Of a stretch of DNA of 17,412 nt, positions 1 to 6,137 are shown piece by piece (position 1 is the first letter of the stretch; every line of letters starts with the position of its first letter). Location of the stretch: positions 1 through 17,412 of the forward strand of contig SSGY01000076.1 of NCBI GenBank assembly GCA_008017145.1. Direction: 5' to 3'. The notes beneath the pieces are model-generated. The model saw nothing but the letters and a program-made list of their open reading frames with translations, was not told the DNA's origin and did no database searches. The translations under genes and the position numbers were made by a program. This DNA comes from Neisseriales bacterium (GTDB lineage: Bacteria > Pseudomonadota > Gammaproteobacteria > Burkholderiales > UBA11063).

Positions 1-124
1 CACATAACAGATAAAAAAACTGTCAAGCCAACATACTTGTTGACTTATAGGGCTATTATAGCTCTAAATAATAAGCTTTGCGCAAAATTTTTAAAGATAT
101 TTGTCAAAAAAAATAGGCTTACTG

Positions 125-133
125 TGCTACAAT
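125..133 (+). promoter_or_regulatory. Putative extended -10 promoter for the RlmL-like gene
   Basis: TGCTACAAT matches an extended -10 (TGnTATAAT) and would start transcription about 27 nt before the GTG start at 167. A TTGTCA at 101-106 lies 21 nt upstream, too far for a normal -35, so the extended -10 would have to carry the promoter. Positions 1-124 hold no gene. They contain an ATTATA at 55-60 that reads TATAAT on the minus strand and might serve a gene beyond the left edge. Confidence 0.4.
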
Positions 134-166
134 TCGCCTAATTATTTGTTTTAAATTGGATATATA

Positions 167-1309
167 GTGTTAGCATGTTTTGTAACTACAGTGCGTGGAT
201 TAGAGCAATTACTGGCAGACGAGATTACTGCATTAGGTGCAATTGATATTGTTGCCGTCAATGCCGGTTTAGAATTTAAGGCTGATTTAGATAGTGTAAT
301 GCGGATTAATCTTCATTCGCGTTTGGCTAGTCGGGTAATGATACGCCTGGCTTTTAGTGGCTATCGCTTTGAAGAAGATATTTATGCTCTGGCGATGAAA
401 GTGAAATGGGATAAATGGTTTCATATAGGTAATAGCATCAAAGTTGCTACCAATGCTATTGCGTGCCCCTTAAAGAGTTTGGATTTTGTAACGCTAAAAG
501 TAAAAGATGCTATTTGTGATTACTTTGTTGAAAAAGTTGACGCCCGACCAAATGTTGATAAAGCCGAACCTGATATGCGGATTTATACTTTTTTAACTAA
601 AGATACCGCAACCATTTACTTGGATACCTCTGGTGATACCTTGTTTAAACGTGGTTATCGTAAATTAAAATTAGAGGCACCAATTCGTGAAAATCTGGCT
701 TTTGGGTTGATTAAATTAAGTGGTTGGACGCCAGATAAGCCATTTTATGACCCAATGTGTGGTAGTGGAACTTTAGTAGTTGAAGCAATTAGCTATGGTT
801 TAAATATTGCACCCGGGCTTAATCGTAATTTTGCTTTTGAGAAATTTATTGATTTTGATAGCGCTAAATTTGAAGAGATGAAGACACAAGCGAAAGCTGC
901 GATTAATTACGAGCAAAAATTACAAATATTTGCCAGCGATATTAATCGTACGGCGGTAGAGATTGCACGACAGAATTTTCAGCAGATTAAATTAGATCAT
1001 TATGTTCAGTTTAGTCATGGTGATTTTGTTAAAAAAACTGCACCAGCCGAGGGTGGGGTATTAGTGACTAATCCGCCATATGGTGTACGCTTGGATGAGC
1101 TTGATCGTTTGGCTGAATTTTATCCATTACTAAGCAGCACACTTAAGAAGGAGTTTGCTGGCTGGGATTGCTATTTCTTTACTGCAGATCTACGCATGCC
1201 AAAATTAATGCGTTTAAAACCAAGCCGTAAGACACCATTATTTAACGGCGCATTAGAATGTCGCTTGTTCAAATTTGAAATGGTAAGCGGTTCAAACCGT
1301 AAAGCCTAA
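167..1309 (+). CDS. rlmL: RlmL-like THUMP-domain 23S rRNA (guanine-N2)-methyltransferase
   Basis: This is a class I SAM-dependent RNA methyltransferase of 380 aa that probably makes N2-methylguanine in 23S rRNA (G2445 in the E. coli RlmL family). The N-terminal ~160 residues look like the ferredoxin-like plus THUMP RNA-binding region. The catalytic half has the SAM-binding motif DPMCGSGT (194-201), an acidic SASDIN-type strand end (ASDIN), and NPPYG (302-306), the catalytic motif of amino-group methylation on guanine. E. coli RlmL is about 700 aa because it is fused to the RlmK domain. This protein ends after the RlmL half, as in many other bacteria, so it is not truncated. The start is GTG; no in-frame ATG gives a complete N-terminus, and the Shine-Dalgarno is weak. 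The exact target guanine is inferred from the family. Confidence 0.85.
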   Translation: MLACFVTTVRGLEQLLADEITALGAIDIVAVNAGLEFKADLDSVMRINLHSRLASRVMIRLAFSGYRFEEDIYALAMKVKWDKWFHIGNSIKVATNAIACPLKSLDFVTLKVKDAICDYFVEKVDARPNVDKAEPDMRIYTFLTKDTATIYLDTSGDTLFKRGYRKLKLEAPIRENLAFGLIKLSGWTPDKPFYDPMCGSGTLVVEAISYGLNIAPGLNRNFAFEKFIDFDSAKFEEMKTQAKAAINYEQKLQIFASDINRTAVEIARQNFQQIKLDHYVQFSHGDFVKKTAPAEGGVLVTNPPYGVRLDELDRLAEFYPLLSSTLKKEFAGWDCYFFTADLRMPKLMRLKPSRKTPLFNGALECRLFKFEMVSGSNRKA

Positions 1310-1325
1310 ATGCAAATAAATTAAT

Positions 1326-1359
1326 AAAAAAGCTACTAAATAATTAAGGTAGCTTTTTT
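1326..1359. terminator. Intrinsic terminator between rlmL and sodC
   Basis: An 11-bp stem (AAAAAAGCTAC at 1326-1336 with GTAGCTTTTTT at 1349-1359) closes a 12-nt loop. The A tract and T tract make it usable on both strands, so it can end transcription of rlmL and of the converging sodC. Confidence 0.85.
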
Positions 1360-1378
1360 GCTATTTATACGATAAAGT

Positions 1379-1396
1379 GCGGTATTTATTACCCGC
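1379..1396 (-). terminator. Possible minor hairpin after sodC
   Basis: On the minus strand, GCGGGTA and TACCGC pair around an ATAAA loop with one bulged base, starting 5 nt after the sodC stop. The T tail is poor, so this may be an mRNA 3' hairpin rather than a terminator. The stronger terminator at 1326-1359 follows. Confidence 0.35.
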
Positions 1397-1401
1397 AAAA
1401 G

Positions 1402-1938
1402 TTACTTTGCACTTTCCGCGCTTTCTTTAGCAATCACACCGCATACCATGCGAGCGCCGCCACCACCAAGTTGTGGTGTATCAGAGTAATTGTCGCCACC
1501 ATTATGTATCATTAAACTGTGTCCTGCAATATCGCTTATTTTTAGCTTTGGTGCCAGCACTGGTGTAGTTACACTACCGTCTGCATTTATGTAGATAGCT
1601 GGTAAATCACCTAGATGTCCTTTATCATTATATGGTCCTAAATGATGTTCGGTTTTTTGTGGGTCAAGGTGTCCACCAGCAGCCATGCCATTTTTGGCAC
1701 AACTTGGATTGGTGTGCACATGAAATCCATGGACTCCTGATGTTAAATCTGGGGTTAATTTGCTCAAACTAGGCGTCAATAGTAAGCCATATGGAGTATC
1801 GCTGGCAGTAATGTTACCAACTAATGTTTGTGATTCATTAGTTAAATGCATCGGAATTGTGATTTGATCTGCATATGCCAGATTGATACATGCTGCACCA
1901 ATAGCAGAAGTTATGAGCTTTAGAAATTTTTTGTTCAT
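1402..1938 (-). CDS. sodC: Periplasmic Cu/Zn superoxide dismutase
   Basis: The enzyme disproportionates superoxide to oxygen and hydrogen peroxide in the periplasm. It has 178 aa. A typical Sec signal peptide (lysine-rich start, hydrophobic core) ends at about A23 (AYA-D). By alignment to bacterial SodC from memory, the metal ligands are complete. Copper would be held by H73, H75, H90 (bridging) and H145; zinc by H90, H99, H108 and D111. C80 and C166 would form the conserved disulfide, and R163 in the GGGGARM segment guides the substrate. The minus-strand sequence GGGGA about 9 nt upstream of the ATG is a plausible ribosome binding site. It is the first gene after the tRNA operon on the same strand but has its own promoter candidate, so it is probably transcribed alone. 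Confidence 0.96.
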   Translation of the reverse strand: MNKKFLKLITSAIGAACINLAYADQITIPMHLTNESQTLVGNITASDTPYGLLLTPSLSKLTPDLTSGVHGFHVHTNPSCAKNGMAAGGHLDPQKTEHHLGPYNDKGHLGDLPAIYINADGSVTTPVLAPKLKISDIAGHSLMIHNGGDNYSDTPQLGGGGARMVCGVIAKESAESAK

Positions 1939-1973
1939 ATTAAATTATCCCCAATAGTAAAATAAGAGAACAA

Positions 1974-2003
1974 ATAATATCACAATTAAGTCAGGTATTG
2001 TAA
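1974..2003 (-). promoter_or_regulatory. Putative sodC promoter
   Basis: Read on the minus strand, TTACAA (-35, 1998-2003) is followed by 18 nt and TATTAT (-10, 1974-1979), with a TG one base before the -10 (extended -10). It lies 36 nt upstream of the sodC start and 27 nt beyond the 3' end of the last tRNA. An imperfect inverted repeat brackets it (TCACAATT at 1980-1987, AATTGAGTGA at 2007-2016). Confidence 0.5.
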
Positions 2004-2029
2004 GGGAATTGAGTGATAAAATTAAGAAT

Positions 2030-2105
2030 TGGTGGAGCGGGCGAGATTCGAACTCGCGACCAACGGATTAAAAGTCCGCTGCTCTACCGGCTGAGCTACC
2101 GCTCC
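2030..2105 (-). tRNA. tRNA-Lys(UUU), copy 1
   Basis: The 76-nt cloverleaf folds completely: acceptor GGAGCGG with CCGCTCC, discriminator A, and an encoded CCA end (complement of 2030-2032). The 7-nt anticodon loop CTTTTAA gives anticodon UUU (complement of 2070-2072), and a GTTCGAATC T-loop is present. It is the last gene of the tRNA operon and is identical base for base to the copy at 2580-2655. Confidence 0.97.
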
Positions 2106-2123
2106 ACTGAAGATGAATAAGTT

Positions 2124-2199
2124 TGGCGTCCCTAAGGGGATTCGAACCCCTGTTACCGCCGTGAAAGGGCGATGTCCTAGGCCTCTAGACGATAGGGAC
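2124..2199 (-). tRNA. tRNA-Glu(UUC), copy 1
   Basis: The 76-nt tRNA has acceptor GTCCCTA paired with TAGGGAC, discriminator G and an encoded CCA. The anticodon loop CTTTCAC gives UUC (complement of 2163-2165). Its body closely resembles E. coli tRNA-Glu. It starts 7 nt after the stop codon of the coiled-coil protein gene and is identical to the copy at 2667-2742. Confidence 0.97.
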
Positions 2200-2206
2200 A
2201 GTAGTT

Positions 2207-2560
2207 TTAATTATTTGGCGTCGTAGTATTAGGATTTAAACTATTCCAAATTTGATTTAACTTAGCATTGGCAACACCAAAATCGCGATTAGTTTGAACT
2301 AAGTTTGATTCAGCGTTTGAAAATCTGGTTTGTGCCTGATTAAGATTTTGCTGTGCTTCTTGTAAATCTTTTTGTGCTTGCTCTAATTTTTTCTTAGATT
2401 TAGCTAATGCTTCAGAAGCATTTTGTCGTTCATTTTTAGCTTGAGTCACGCTATTGGAACTATCCTGATACGCATATTGCGCACTCAATAAATCACTTTG
2501 CGTATACGCATAAGATACTGTTACACAGCAACTTAACGCTAATATGTGCTTAAATTTCAT
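2207..2560 (-). CDS. Secreted coiled-coil (alanine-zipper-like) protein inside the tRNA operon
   Basis: I do not recognise this 117-aa protein. Residues 1-18 look like a Sec signal peptide with a cleavage site after SYA, so a periplasmic place is likely. C11 and C12 sit too early and in too poor a context for a lipobox. From about residue 50 to 90 there is a clear heptad pattern with core residues L52, S55, L59, A62, L66, A69, L73, A76, F80, A83 and L87. These alternate large and small residues as in alanine-zipper helices such as Lpp. The rest is rich in Gln, Asn and Lys, and the tail is Asn/Thr/Pro-rich. The gene sits between tRNA-Lys (19 nt before its ATG) and tRNA-Glu (7 nt after its stop). 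There is no room for a promoter or terminator and no clear Shine-Dalgarno. The signal peptide and heptads argue that it is a real gene; its function is unknown. Confidence 0.75.
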   Translation of the reverse strand: MKFKHILALSCCVTVSYAYTQSDLLSAQYAYQDSSNSVTQAKNERQNASEALAKSKKKLEQAQKDLQEAQQNLNQAQTRFSNAESNLVQTNRDFGVANAKLNQIWNSLNPNTTTPNN

Positions 2561-2579
2561 AATTTTGGAAACTTAAGAA

Positions 2580-2655
2580 TGGTGGAGCGGGCGAGATTCG
2601 AACTCGCGACCAACGGATTAAAAGTCCGCTGCTCTACCGGCTGAGCTACCGCTCC
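2580..2655 (-). tRNA. tRNA-Lys(UUU), copy 2
   Basis: It is identical over all 76 nt to the tRNA-Lys at 2030-2105, with anticodon UUU and an encoded CCA. The near-identical sequence continues about 8 nt past the CCA (ATTCTTAA in both, one base offset). In transcription order it directly precedes the coiled-coil protein gene. Confidence 0.97.
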
Positions 2656-2666
2656 ACTGATTATAG

Positions 2667-2742
2667 TGGCGTCCCTAAGGGGATTCGAACCCCTGTTACC
2701 GCCGTGAAAGGGCGATGTCCTAGGCCTCTAGACGATAGGGAC
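2667..2742 (-). tRNA. tRNA-Glu(UUC), copy 2
   Basis: It is identical over 76 nt to the tRNA-Glu at 2124-2199. It is separated from tRNA-Lys copy 2 by 11 nt, against 18 nt in the first pair. The ACTGA next to the tRNA-Lys 5' end is shared, but the rest of the spacer differs. Confidence 0.97.
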
Positions 2743-2767
2743 ACTATATTGTGCAACATTAATATAT

Positions 2768-2844
2768 TGGTGCATCCGAAGAGATTCGAACTCCTGACCC
2801 CTTGGTTCGTAGCCAAGTACTCTATCCAGCTGAGCTACGGATGC
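2768..2844 (-). tRNA. tRNA-Arg(ACG)
   Basis: The 77-nt tRNA has acceptor GCATCCG paired with CGGATGC, discriminator A and an encoded CCA. The anticodon stem CTTGG/CCAAG holds loop CTACGAA, giving anticodon ACG (read as ICG after deamination of A34, as known for this family). It is the second gene of the tRNA operon. Confidence 0.97.
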
Positions 2845-2871
2845 ATTGTATATTATTGTCTCTAAACGCAA

Positions 2872-2963
2872 TGGCGGAGAAAGAGGGATTCGAACCCTCG
2901 ATACGCTTTTGGGCGTATGCTCCCTTAGCAGGGGAGTGCCTTCGACCTCTCGGCCATCTCTCC
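2872..2963 (-). tRNA. tRNA-Ser(GCU)
   Basis: The 92-nt class II tRNA has acceptor GGAGAGA paired with TTTCTCC (one G-U pair), discriminator G and an encoded CCA. The anticodon stem CTCCC/GGGAG holds CTGCTAA, giving anticodon GCU. A long variable arm (stem ATACGC/GCGTAT) is typical of serine tRNAs. It is the first gene of the operon. Confidence 0.97.
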
Positions 2964-2994
2964 ACGCCGCAAAGCTTTTCGCTTAGAGAACGGT

Positions 2995-3023
2995 ATTATA
3001 GCCAAGTGACCTCGCCATGTCAA
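2995..3023 (-). promoter_or_regulatory. Consensus sigma70 promoter of the tRNA operon
   Basis: Read on the minus strand, TTGACA (3018-3023) and TATAAT (2995-3000) are both perfect consensus hexamers separated by exactly 17 nt. Transcription would start near 2988, about 25 nt before tRNA-Ser. The leader can form a small AAGC/GCTT hairpin. Such strength fits stable-RNA expression. No other promoter of this quality is visible before 2030, so all six tRNAs and the protein gene between them are probably one transcript. Confidence 0.9.
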
Positions 3024-3129
3024 ATAAATTTTAAAATAATTGTCAGTTGTACAGCGGTTGCTAATATTAACTTCTTGCTTTGTTTGAGATAATAAAATCA
3101 AGATAAATATGCATTTTTAGAAGAAACTA

Positions 3130-3158
3130 TTGTTAATTTATAAAATACCCGCTATAAT
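3130..3158 (+). promoter_or_regulatory. Sigma70 promoter of dksA
   Basis: TTGTTA (3130-3135), a 17-nt spacer and a perfect TATAAT (3153-3158) give a start near 3165. This leaves a leader of about 116 nt before the dksA ATG. The gene-free stretch 2964-3280 is accounted for by this promoter, the divergent tRNA promoter and the dksA leader. Confidence 0.8.
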
Positions 3159-3176
3159 ATGCACCTTCAAGAAAAA

Positions 3177-3240
3177 GAAGTTTGGTCTTCCTAGCTAACA
3201 TTACTAGTTGTTGGTGAACATACATTTTAATAAGTTAGCT
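3177..3240 (+). promoter_or_regulatory. Structured dksA leader
   Basis: The leader contains a small hairpin (GAAG at 3177-3180 with CTTC at 3187-3190, 6-nt loop). It also has a perfect 7-bp inverted repeat, AGCTAAC (3193-3199) with GTTAGCT (3234-3240), closing a 34-nt loop. Neither has a T tract, so they are not terminators. They may influence stability or translation of dksA; that role is inference. Confidence 0.35.
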
Positions 3241-3280
3241 GTCACGGAGATGATGGACTAATGTTTTGCATGAGGTGTTT

Positions 3281-3718
3281 ATGCCTAAATTATTGAATCC
3301 TGAATTAATGACTGATGCTGATATTTTAAATATGCCTGAAGATGATTACATGAATGATGTTCAGTTGGCATTTTTTAAAATCAGACTATTATCATTAGAA
3401 TCTGAAATGGTTGATAATGCCAAAAAGACAACGCAGGCGTTTCAAGAGCAGGATACTAACTATATTGCAGACCCTTCTGATCGTGCAACGATTGAAGAAG
3501 AGTATGCTTTAGAGTTACGCACACGCGATCGTGAACGTAAATTATTACAAAAAATTCGTTCCGCATTAGAGTCAATTGAAAATGGCGATTATGGGTTTTG
3601 TGAAGATACAGGTGAACCTATTGGGCTCAAGCGTTTAATCGCTCGTCCTACTGCGAGTTTGAGTATCGAGGCACAAGAGCGCCGAGAAAAAATGCAAAAA
3701 CATTTTGCAGAAGAATAA
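3281..3718 (+). CDS. dksA: RNA polymerase-binding transcription factor DksA (zinc-site-less type)
   Basis: DksA enters the RNA polymerase secondary channel and, with ppGpp, tunes stable-RNA and amino-acid promoters. The chosen start is the ATG at 3281, preceded by GAGGTG at 3272-3277, which gives 145 aa; an in-frame TTG at 3266 would add five residues with no support. The coiled-coil tip motif DxxDxA is present as D64, D67, A69, followed by the family's conserved EEE...ELRTRDRERKL stretch. The C-terminal globule keeps the fold signature GEPIGLKRLIARPTA. Only one of the four zinc cysteines of E. coli DksA remains: C107, with T110, S128 and A131 at the others. Such variants are common in alpha- and betaproteobacteria. 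Its position next to a tRNA operon promoter, a known class of DksA target, is suggestive only. Confidence 0.95.
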   Translation: MPKLLNPELMTDADILNMPEDDYMNDVQLAFFKIRLLSLESEMVDNAKKTTQAFQEQDTNYIADPSDRATIEEEYALELRTRDRERKLLQKIRSALESIENGDYGFCEDTGEPIGLKRLIARPTASLSIEAQERREKMQKHFAEE

Positions 3719-3719
3719 T

Positions 3720-3746
3720 AAAAAATGCCCAATATGGGCATTTTTT
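3720..3746. terminator. Bidirectional terminator shared by dksA and the rhodanese gene
   Basis: AAAAAATGCCC (3720-3730) pairs with GGGCATTTTTT (3736-3746) around a 5-nt AATAT loop. It begins 2 nt after the dksA stop. On the minus strand it overlaps the first bases of the rhodanese gene's stop codon (3745-3747). Confidence 0.92.
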
Positions 3747-4113
3747 ATTTGTTGAGAGGAAAACCTAGCTCTTTCCATTCGCGAATTCCGCCGTCCATTG
3801 ATGCAATATTGCTATAACCCATTTGTTGCAAATTATATGCGGCTAGTGCAGAACGAAATCCACCACCACAATAAAGAATTATCTCACTGTTTTTATCACT
3901 AATGTTAGCCGCAATATCTCGTTCTAAAATTCCTCTGCCAATATGAATTGCCTTTGGAATGTGCGATACAACCCATTCATGATCTTCGCGTACATCAATA
4001 AAAACAAATTTTTCGCCGTTATCAAATTTCTGTTTTACTTGTAAAACAGTTAGTTCTTTGATAAGTGGGCGTACTTCATCTACCAATACTTGAAATGACA
4101 TATCATGTTGCAT
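3745..4113 (-). CDS. Single-domain rhodanese-like sulfurtransferase
   Basis: This 122-aa protein is one rhodanese domain, probably cytoplasmic since no signal peptide or membrane segment is seen. The family signature FIDVREDHEW (38-47) and HIPKAIHI (51-58) lead to the active-site loop CGGGFR (82-87) with the catalytic Cys82 that carries the persulfide. The domain ends with the usual DGGIREWKELGFPL. AAGGAG lies 6 nt before the ATG, so the first methionine is the start. It follows rdgB by 18 nt on the same strand and is probably co-transcribed with it. The physiological sulfur donor and acceptor cannot be read from the sequence. A rhodanese gene near grxC/secB is common in other proteobacteria, but here it is 9 kb away. 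Confidence 0.9.
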   Translation of the reverse strand: MQHDMSFQVLVDEVRPLIKELTVLQVKQKFDNGEKFVFIDVREDHEWVVSHIPKAIHIGRGILERDIAANISDKNSEIILYCGGGFRSALAAYNLQQMGYSNIASMDGGIREWKELGFPLNK

Positions 4114-4131
4114 ATTCTGCTCCTTGTTAAA

Positions 4132-4728
4132 TTAAATAATTTTGGCGTTAATTAGTTTATTACGTAGCTCATTTAGTGCTTTACCACGATGACTAATTTT
4201 ATTTTTTACTTCTGGTTCTAACTCTGCTGCGGTTGCACTATATTCTGTGACATAAAATATTGGATCGTAACCGTGTCCATTATGACCTTTTGGATGCTCC
4301 GCAATACTTCCTGGAAAAATTCCTTCGGCAATAATTGGCTGTGGATCTTCACTACCTCTGACAAATACTAATGAGCAATAAAAATAAGCCTCTCGATTTT
4401 GGGTGTCACGCAGCTCGTAAAGTAGTTTATCAATATTAGCTTGATCTGATTTTGGTTCTCCAGCATAGCGTGCAGAATATATTCCAGGAGCACCACCAAG
4501 TACTGTGACACATAAACCAGAATCATCAGCAAGCGCAGGAAGTCCCGTAACACGGGCGCAATGACGCGCTTTGTGGAGTGAGTTTTCAATAAATGTGGTA
4601 AATGGTTCTTCAATTTCTGGAACTCCCAGATCTGCTTGTGGAATAACTTCAATGTTATACTGAGCAAATATTTGTTGGAATTCTTTAATCTTACCTAAGT
4701 TGGCAGACGCTATAACTATTTTTTGCAT
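4132..4728 (-). CDS. rdgB: XTP/dITP diphosphatase (RdgB/HAM1 family)
   Basis: The enzyme hydrolyses non-canonical purine triphosphates (XTP, dITP, ITP) to monophosphates, keeping damaged bases out of DNA and RNA. The 198-aa length is normal for the family. Motifs in order are SANLGKIKE (8-16, nucleotide binding), ADDSGL (catalytic acidic pair), GAPGIYSARYAG, GHGYDPIF and SHRGKAL near the C-terminus. The phenylalanine usual in GFGYDP is histidine here, a mild change in a substrate-side loop. AAGG lies about 8 nt before the ATG. It is the first gene of a two-gene unit with the rhodanese gene. Its upstream region is shared with the divergent pgk; I see no convincing minus-strand promoter there, only AT-rich candidates. 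Confidence 0.95.
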   Translation of the reverse strand: MQKIVIASANLGKIKEFQQIFAQYNIEVIPQADLGVPEIEEPFTTFIENSLHKARHCARVTGLPALADDSGLCVTVLGGAPGIYSARYAGEPKSDQANIDKLLYELRDTQNREAYFYCSLVFVRGSEDPQPIIAEGIFPGSIAEHPKGHNGHGYDPIFYVTEYSATAAELEPEVKNKISHRGKALNELRNKLINAKII

Positions 4729-4798
4729 ATATGACCTTCTGAAGATATTGTTTATTTTGTATAGTAAAGAATAAATTATCCCAAAGAAAATATGGTTA

Positions 4799-4827
4799 TT
4801 GCTAAAAGCAAGCCAATGGAGTAAAAT
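4799..4827 (+). promoter_or_regulatory. Putative sigma70 promoter of pgk
   Basis: TTGCTA (4799-4804), a 17-nt spacer and TAAAAT (4822-4827) give a start near 4834 and a leader of about 88 nt. Just before the start codon the leader has a perfect 14-bp palindrome TTTATTTAAATAAA (4897-4910) that overlaps the beginning of the ribosome binding site AAAGGTGAG (4908-4916). Confidence 0.55.
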
Positions 4828-4921
4828 ATAGGCTATTCAAAAATTTTATCTGCAAGTGGCGCCATTTTATCACGTCATAATCTAGTCTGTTTTTAGTTTA
4901 TTTAAATAAAGGTGAGAGAAT

Positions 4922-6103
4922 ATGCAATTCAAAAAAATAACTGATCTACAATTAAATGGAAAAACTGTATTTATTCGTACAGATATGAATGTACCACTTA
5001 AAGATGGTAAAGTTAGTGATGATACACGAATCCGCGCAGGATTGACTACTATTAAATATGCATTAGACAATGGTGCGAATGTTATTGTTGCAACTCATTT
5101 AGGACGACCAACTGAAGGTGAAGTTGCGCCTGCAGATATGGTAAAACCTGTTGCTGATGATTTGGCTAAATTATTGGGCGTTAATGTGCCAGTGATTTCT
5201 GATTGGCAAGATAATGGTGTTAATTTTTCGGCGAGCAGGGTTGTGATGCTTGAAAATGTACGCTGCAATAAAGGCGAAAAGAAAAATGTTGATGAGTTAG
5301 GCAAACAATATGCTGCTTTATGCGATATTTTTTGTTACGACGCCTTTGCTACCGCTCACCGTGCAGAAGCTTCAACTAATGCAGTAGGTAATAATGCTAA
5401 AGAAGTTTGTGCTGGTTTATTAATGTCTAAAGAATTAGATTCATTGGCAAAAGCTGTGGCTACTCCAACTAAGCCTGTAGTAGCAGTGGTTGCGGGATCT
5501 AAAGTTTCAACTAAATTAACTATTTTGGATAATCTTGCAGACAAAGTAGATGTTTTGATTGTCGGTGGTGGTATCTTAAATACTTTTATGCTGGCAAAAG
5601 GTGCCAAAATTGGAGCGTCTTTGGCAGAAGCAGATTTAGTCGCTGAAGCTAAAAAAGTGATGGATAAAATGGAAGCGCGTGGTGCTAAGGTTCCATTGCC
5701 TCAAGATGTTGTTGTTGCCACAGAGTTTAGTGCTAATGCTAAAGCAACAGAAAAATCTGTAGCTAATGTTGCAGATAATGAAATGATTTTAGATATCGGT
5801 CCAAAATTTGCAGATGAATTAGCGGATATCTTAAAAAATGCTGGAACAATCATCTGGAATGGTCCGGTTGGGGTTTTTGAATTTGATCAGTTTGCAAATG
5901 GAACTAAAGTTGTAGCACAAGCAATTGCCGATTCAAAAGGATTTAGTCTAGCAGGTGGAGGAGACACGATTGCTGCGATTAACAAATTTGATATTTTTGA
6001 TAAAATCAGCTATGTATCTACTGCTGGTGGCGCGTTATTAGAGTTTTTAGAAGGTAAAGAATTACCCGCGGTGACTTTGTTAACTAGCCGTTATAGCAAG
6101 TGA
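4922..6103 (+). CDS. pgk: Phosphoglycerate kinase
   Basis: This glycolytic/gluconeogenic enzyme transfers phosphate between 1,3-bisphosphoglycerate and ADP in the cytosol. The 393 aa span both lobes. The N-terminal lobe has the substrate-binding RTDMNVPL (19-26) and HLGRP. The C-terminal lobe has the nucleotide-binding [16 protein letters not shown] (312-320) and GGGDT (345-349) with the family's closing STAGGA segment. A good ribosome binding site, AAAGGTGAG, precedes the ATG. It has its own promoter and a hairpin plus terminator behind it, and no other glycolytic gene is adjacent, so it appears to be transcribed alone. Confidence 0.98.
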   Translation: MQFKKITDLQLNGKTVFIRTDMNVPLKDGKVSDDTRIRAGLTTIKYALDNGANVIVATHLGRPTEGEVAPADMVKPVADDLAKLLGVNVPVISDWQDNGVNFSASRVVMLENVRCNKGEKKNVDELGKQYAALCDIFCYDAFATAHRAEASTNAVGNNAKEVCAGLLMSKELDSLAKAVATPTKPVVAVVAGSKVSTKLTILDNLADKVDVLIVGGGILNTFMLAKGAKIGASLAEADLVAEAKKVMDKMEARGAKVPLPQDVVVATEFSANAKATEKSVANVADNEMILDIGPKFADELADILKNAGTIIWNGPVGVFEFDQFANGTKVVAQAIADSKGFSLAGGGDTIAAINKFDIFDKISYVSTAGGALLEFLEGKELPAVTLLTSRYSK

Positions 6104-6127
6104 TAGTCACTGAGTAGTCAGTGACTA
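6104..6127 (+). repeat. Perfect 10-bp hairpin directly after pgk
   Basis: TAGTCACTGA (6104-6113) and TCAGTGACTA (6118-6127) form a perfect 10-bp stem with a 4-nt GTAG loop, starting on the base after the pgk stop codon. It has no T tract. It could protect the mRNA 3' end, form a composite terminator with the next hairpin, or bind a protein as DNA. Confidence 0.7.
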
Positions 6128-6137
6128 ACTTAGATTT

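Noticed and set aside
1..60. A divergent promoter or partial RNA gene at the left edge
   Set aside because: There is a TATAAT-like hexamer on the minus strand, but no acceptable -35 and no visible gene to assign it to.
167..1309. Possible truncation of RlmL, since E. coli RlmL is about 700 aa
   Set aside because: The E. coli protein is a fusion with RlmK. The single RlmL half is a normal complete form, and a terminator follows it.
2030..2742. Repeated units that could look like an array
   Set aside because: The repeats are complete tRNA genes with full cloverleafs, not CRISPR repeats.
2802..3092. A 96-codon plus-strand open frame
   Set aside because: It runs antisense through tRNA-Arg, tRNA-Ser and the tRNA promoter, and its protein has no recognisable features.
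3266..3280. TTG start extending DksA by five residues
   Set aside because: The ATG at 3281 has a good ribosome binding site and gives the family's normal N-terminus.
4368..4667. 99-codon minus-strand frame within rdgB
   Set aside because: It is another frame of rdgB, which has all its catalytic motifs.
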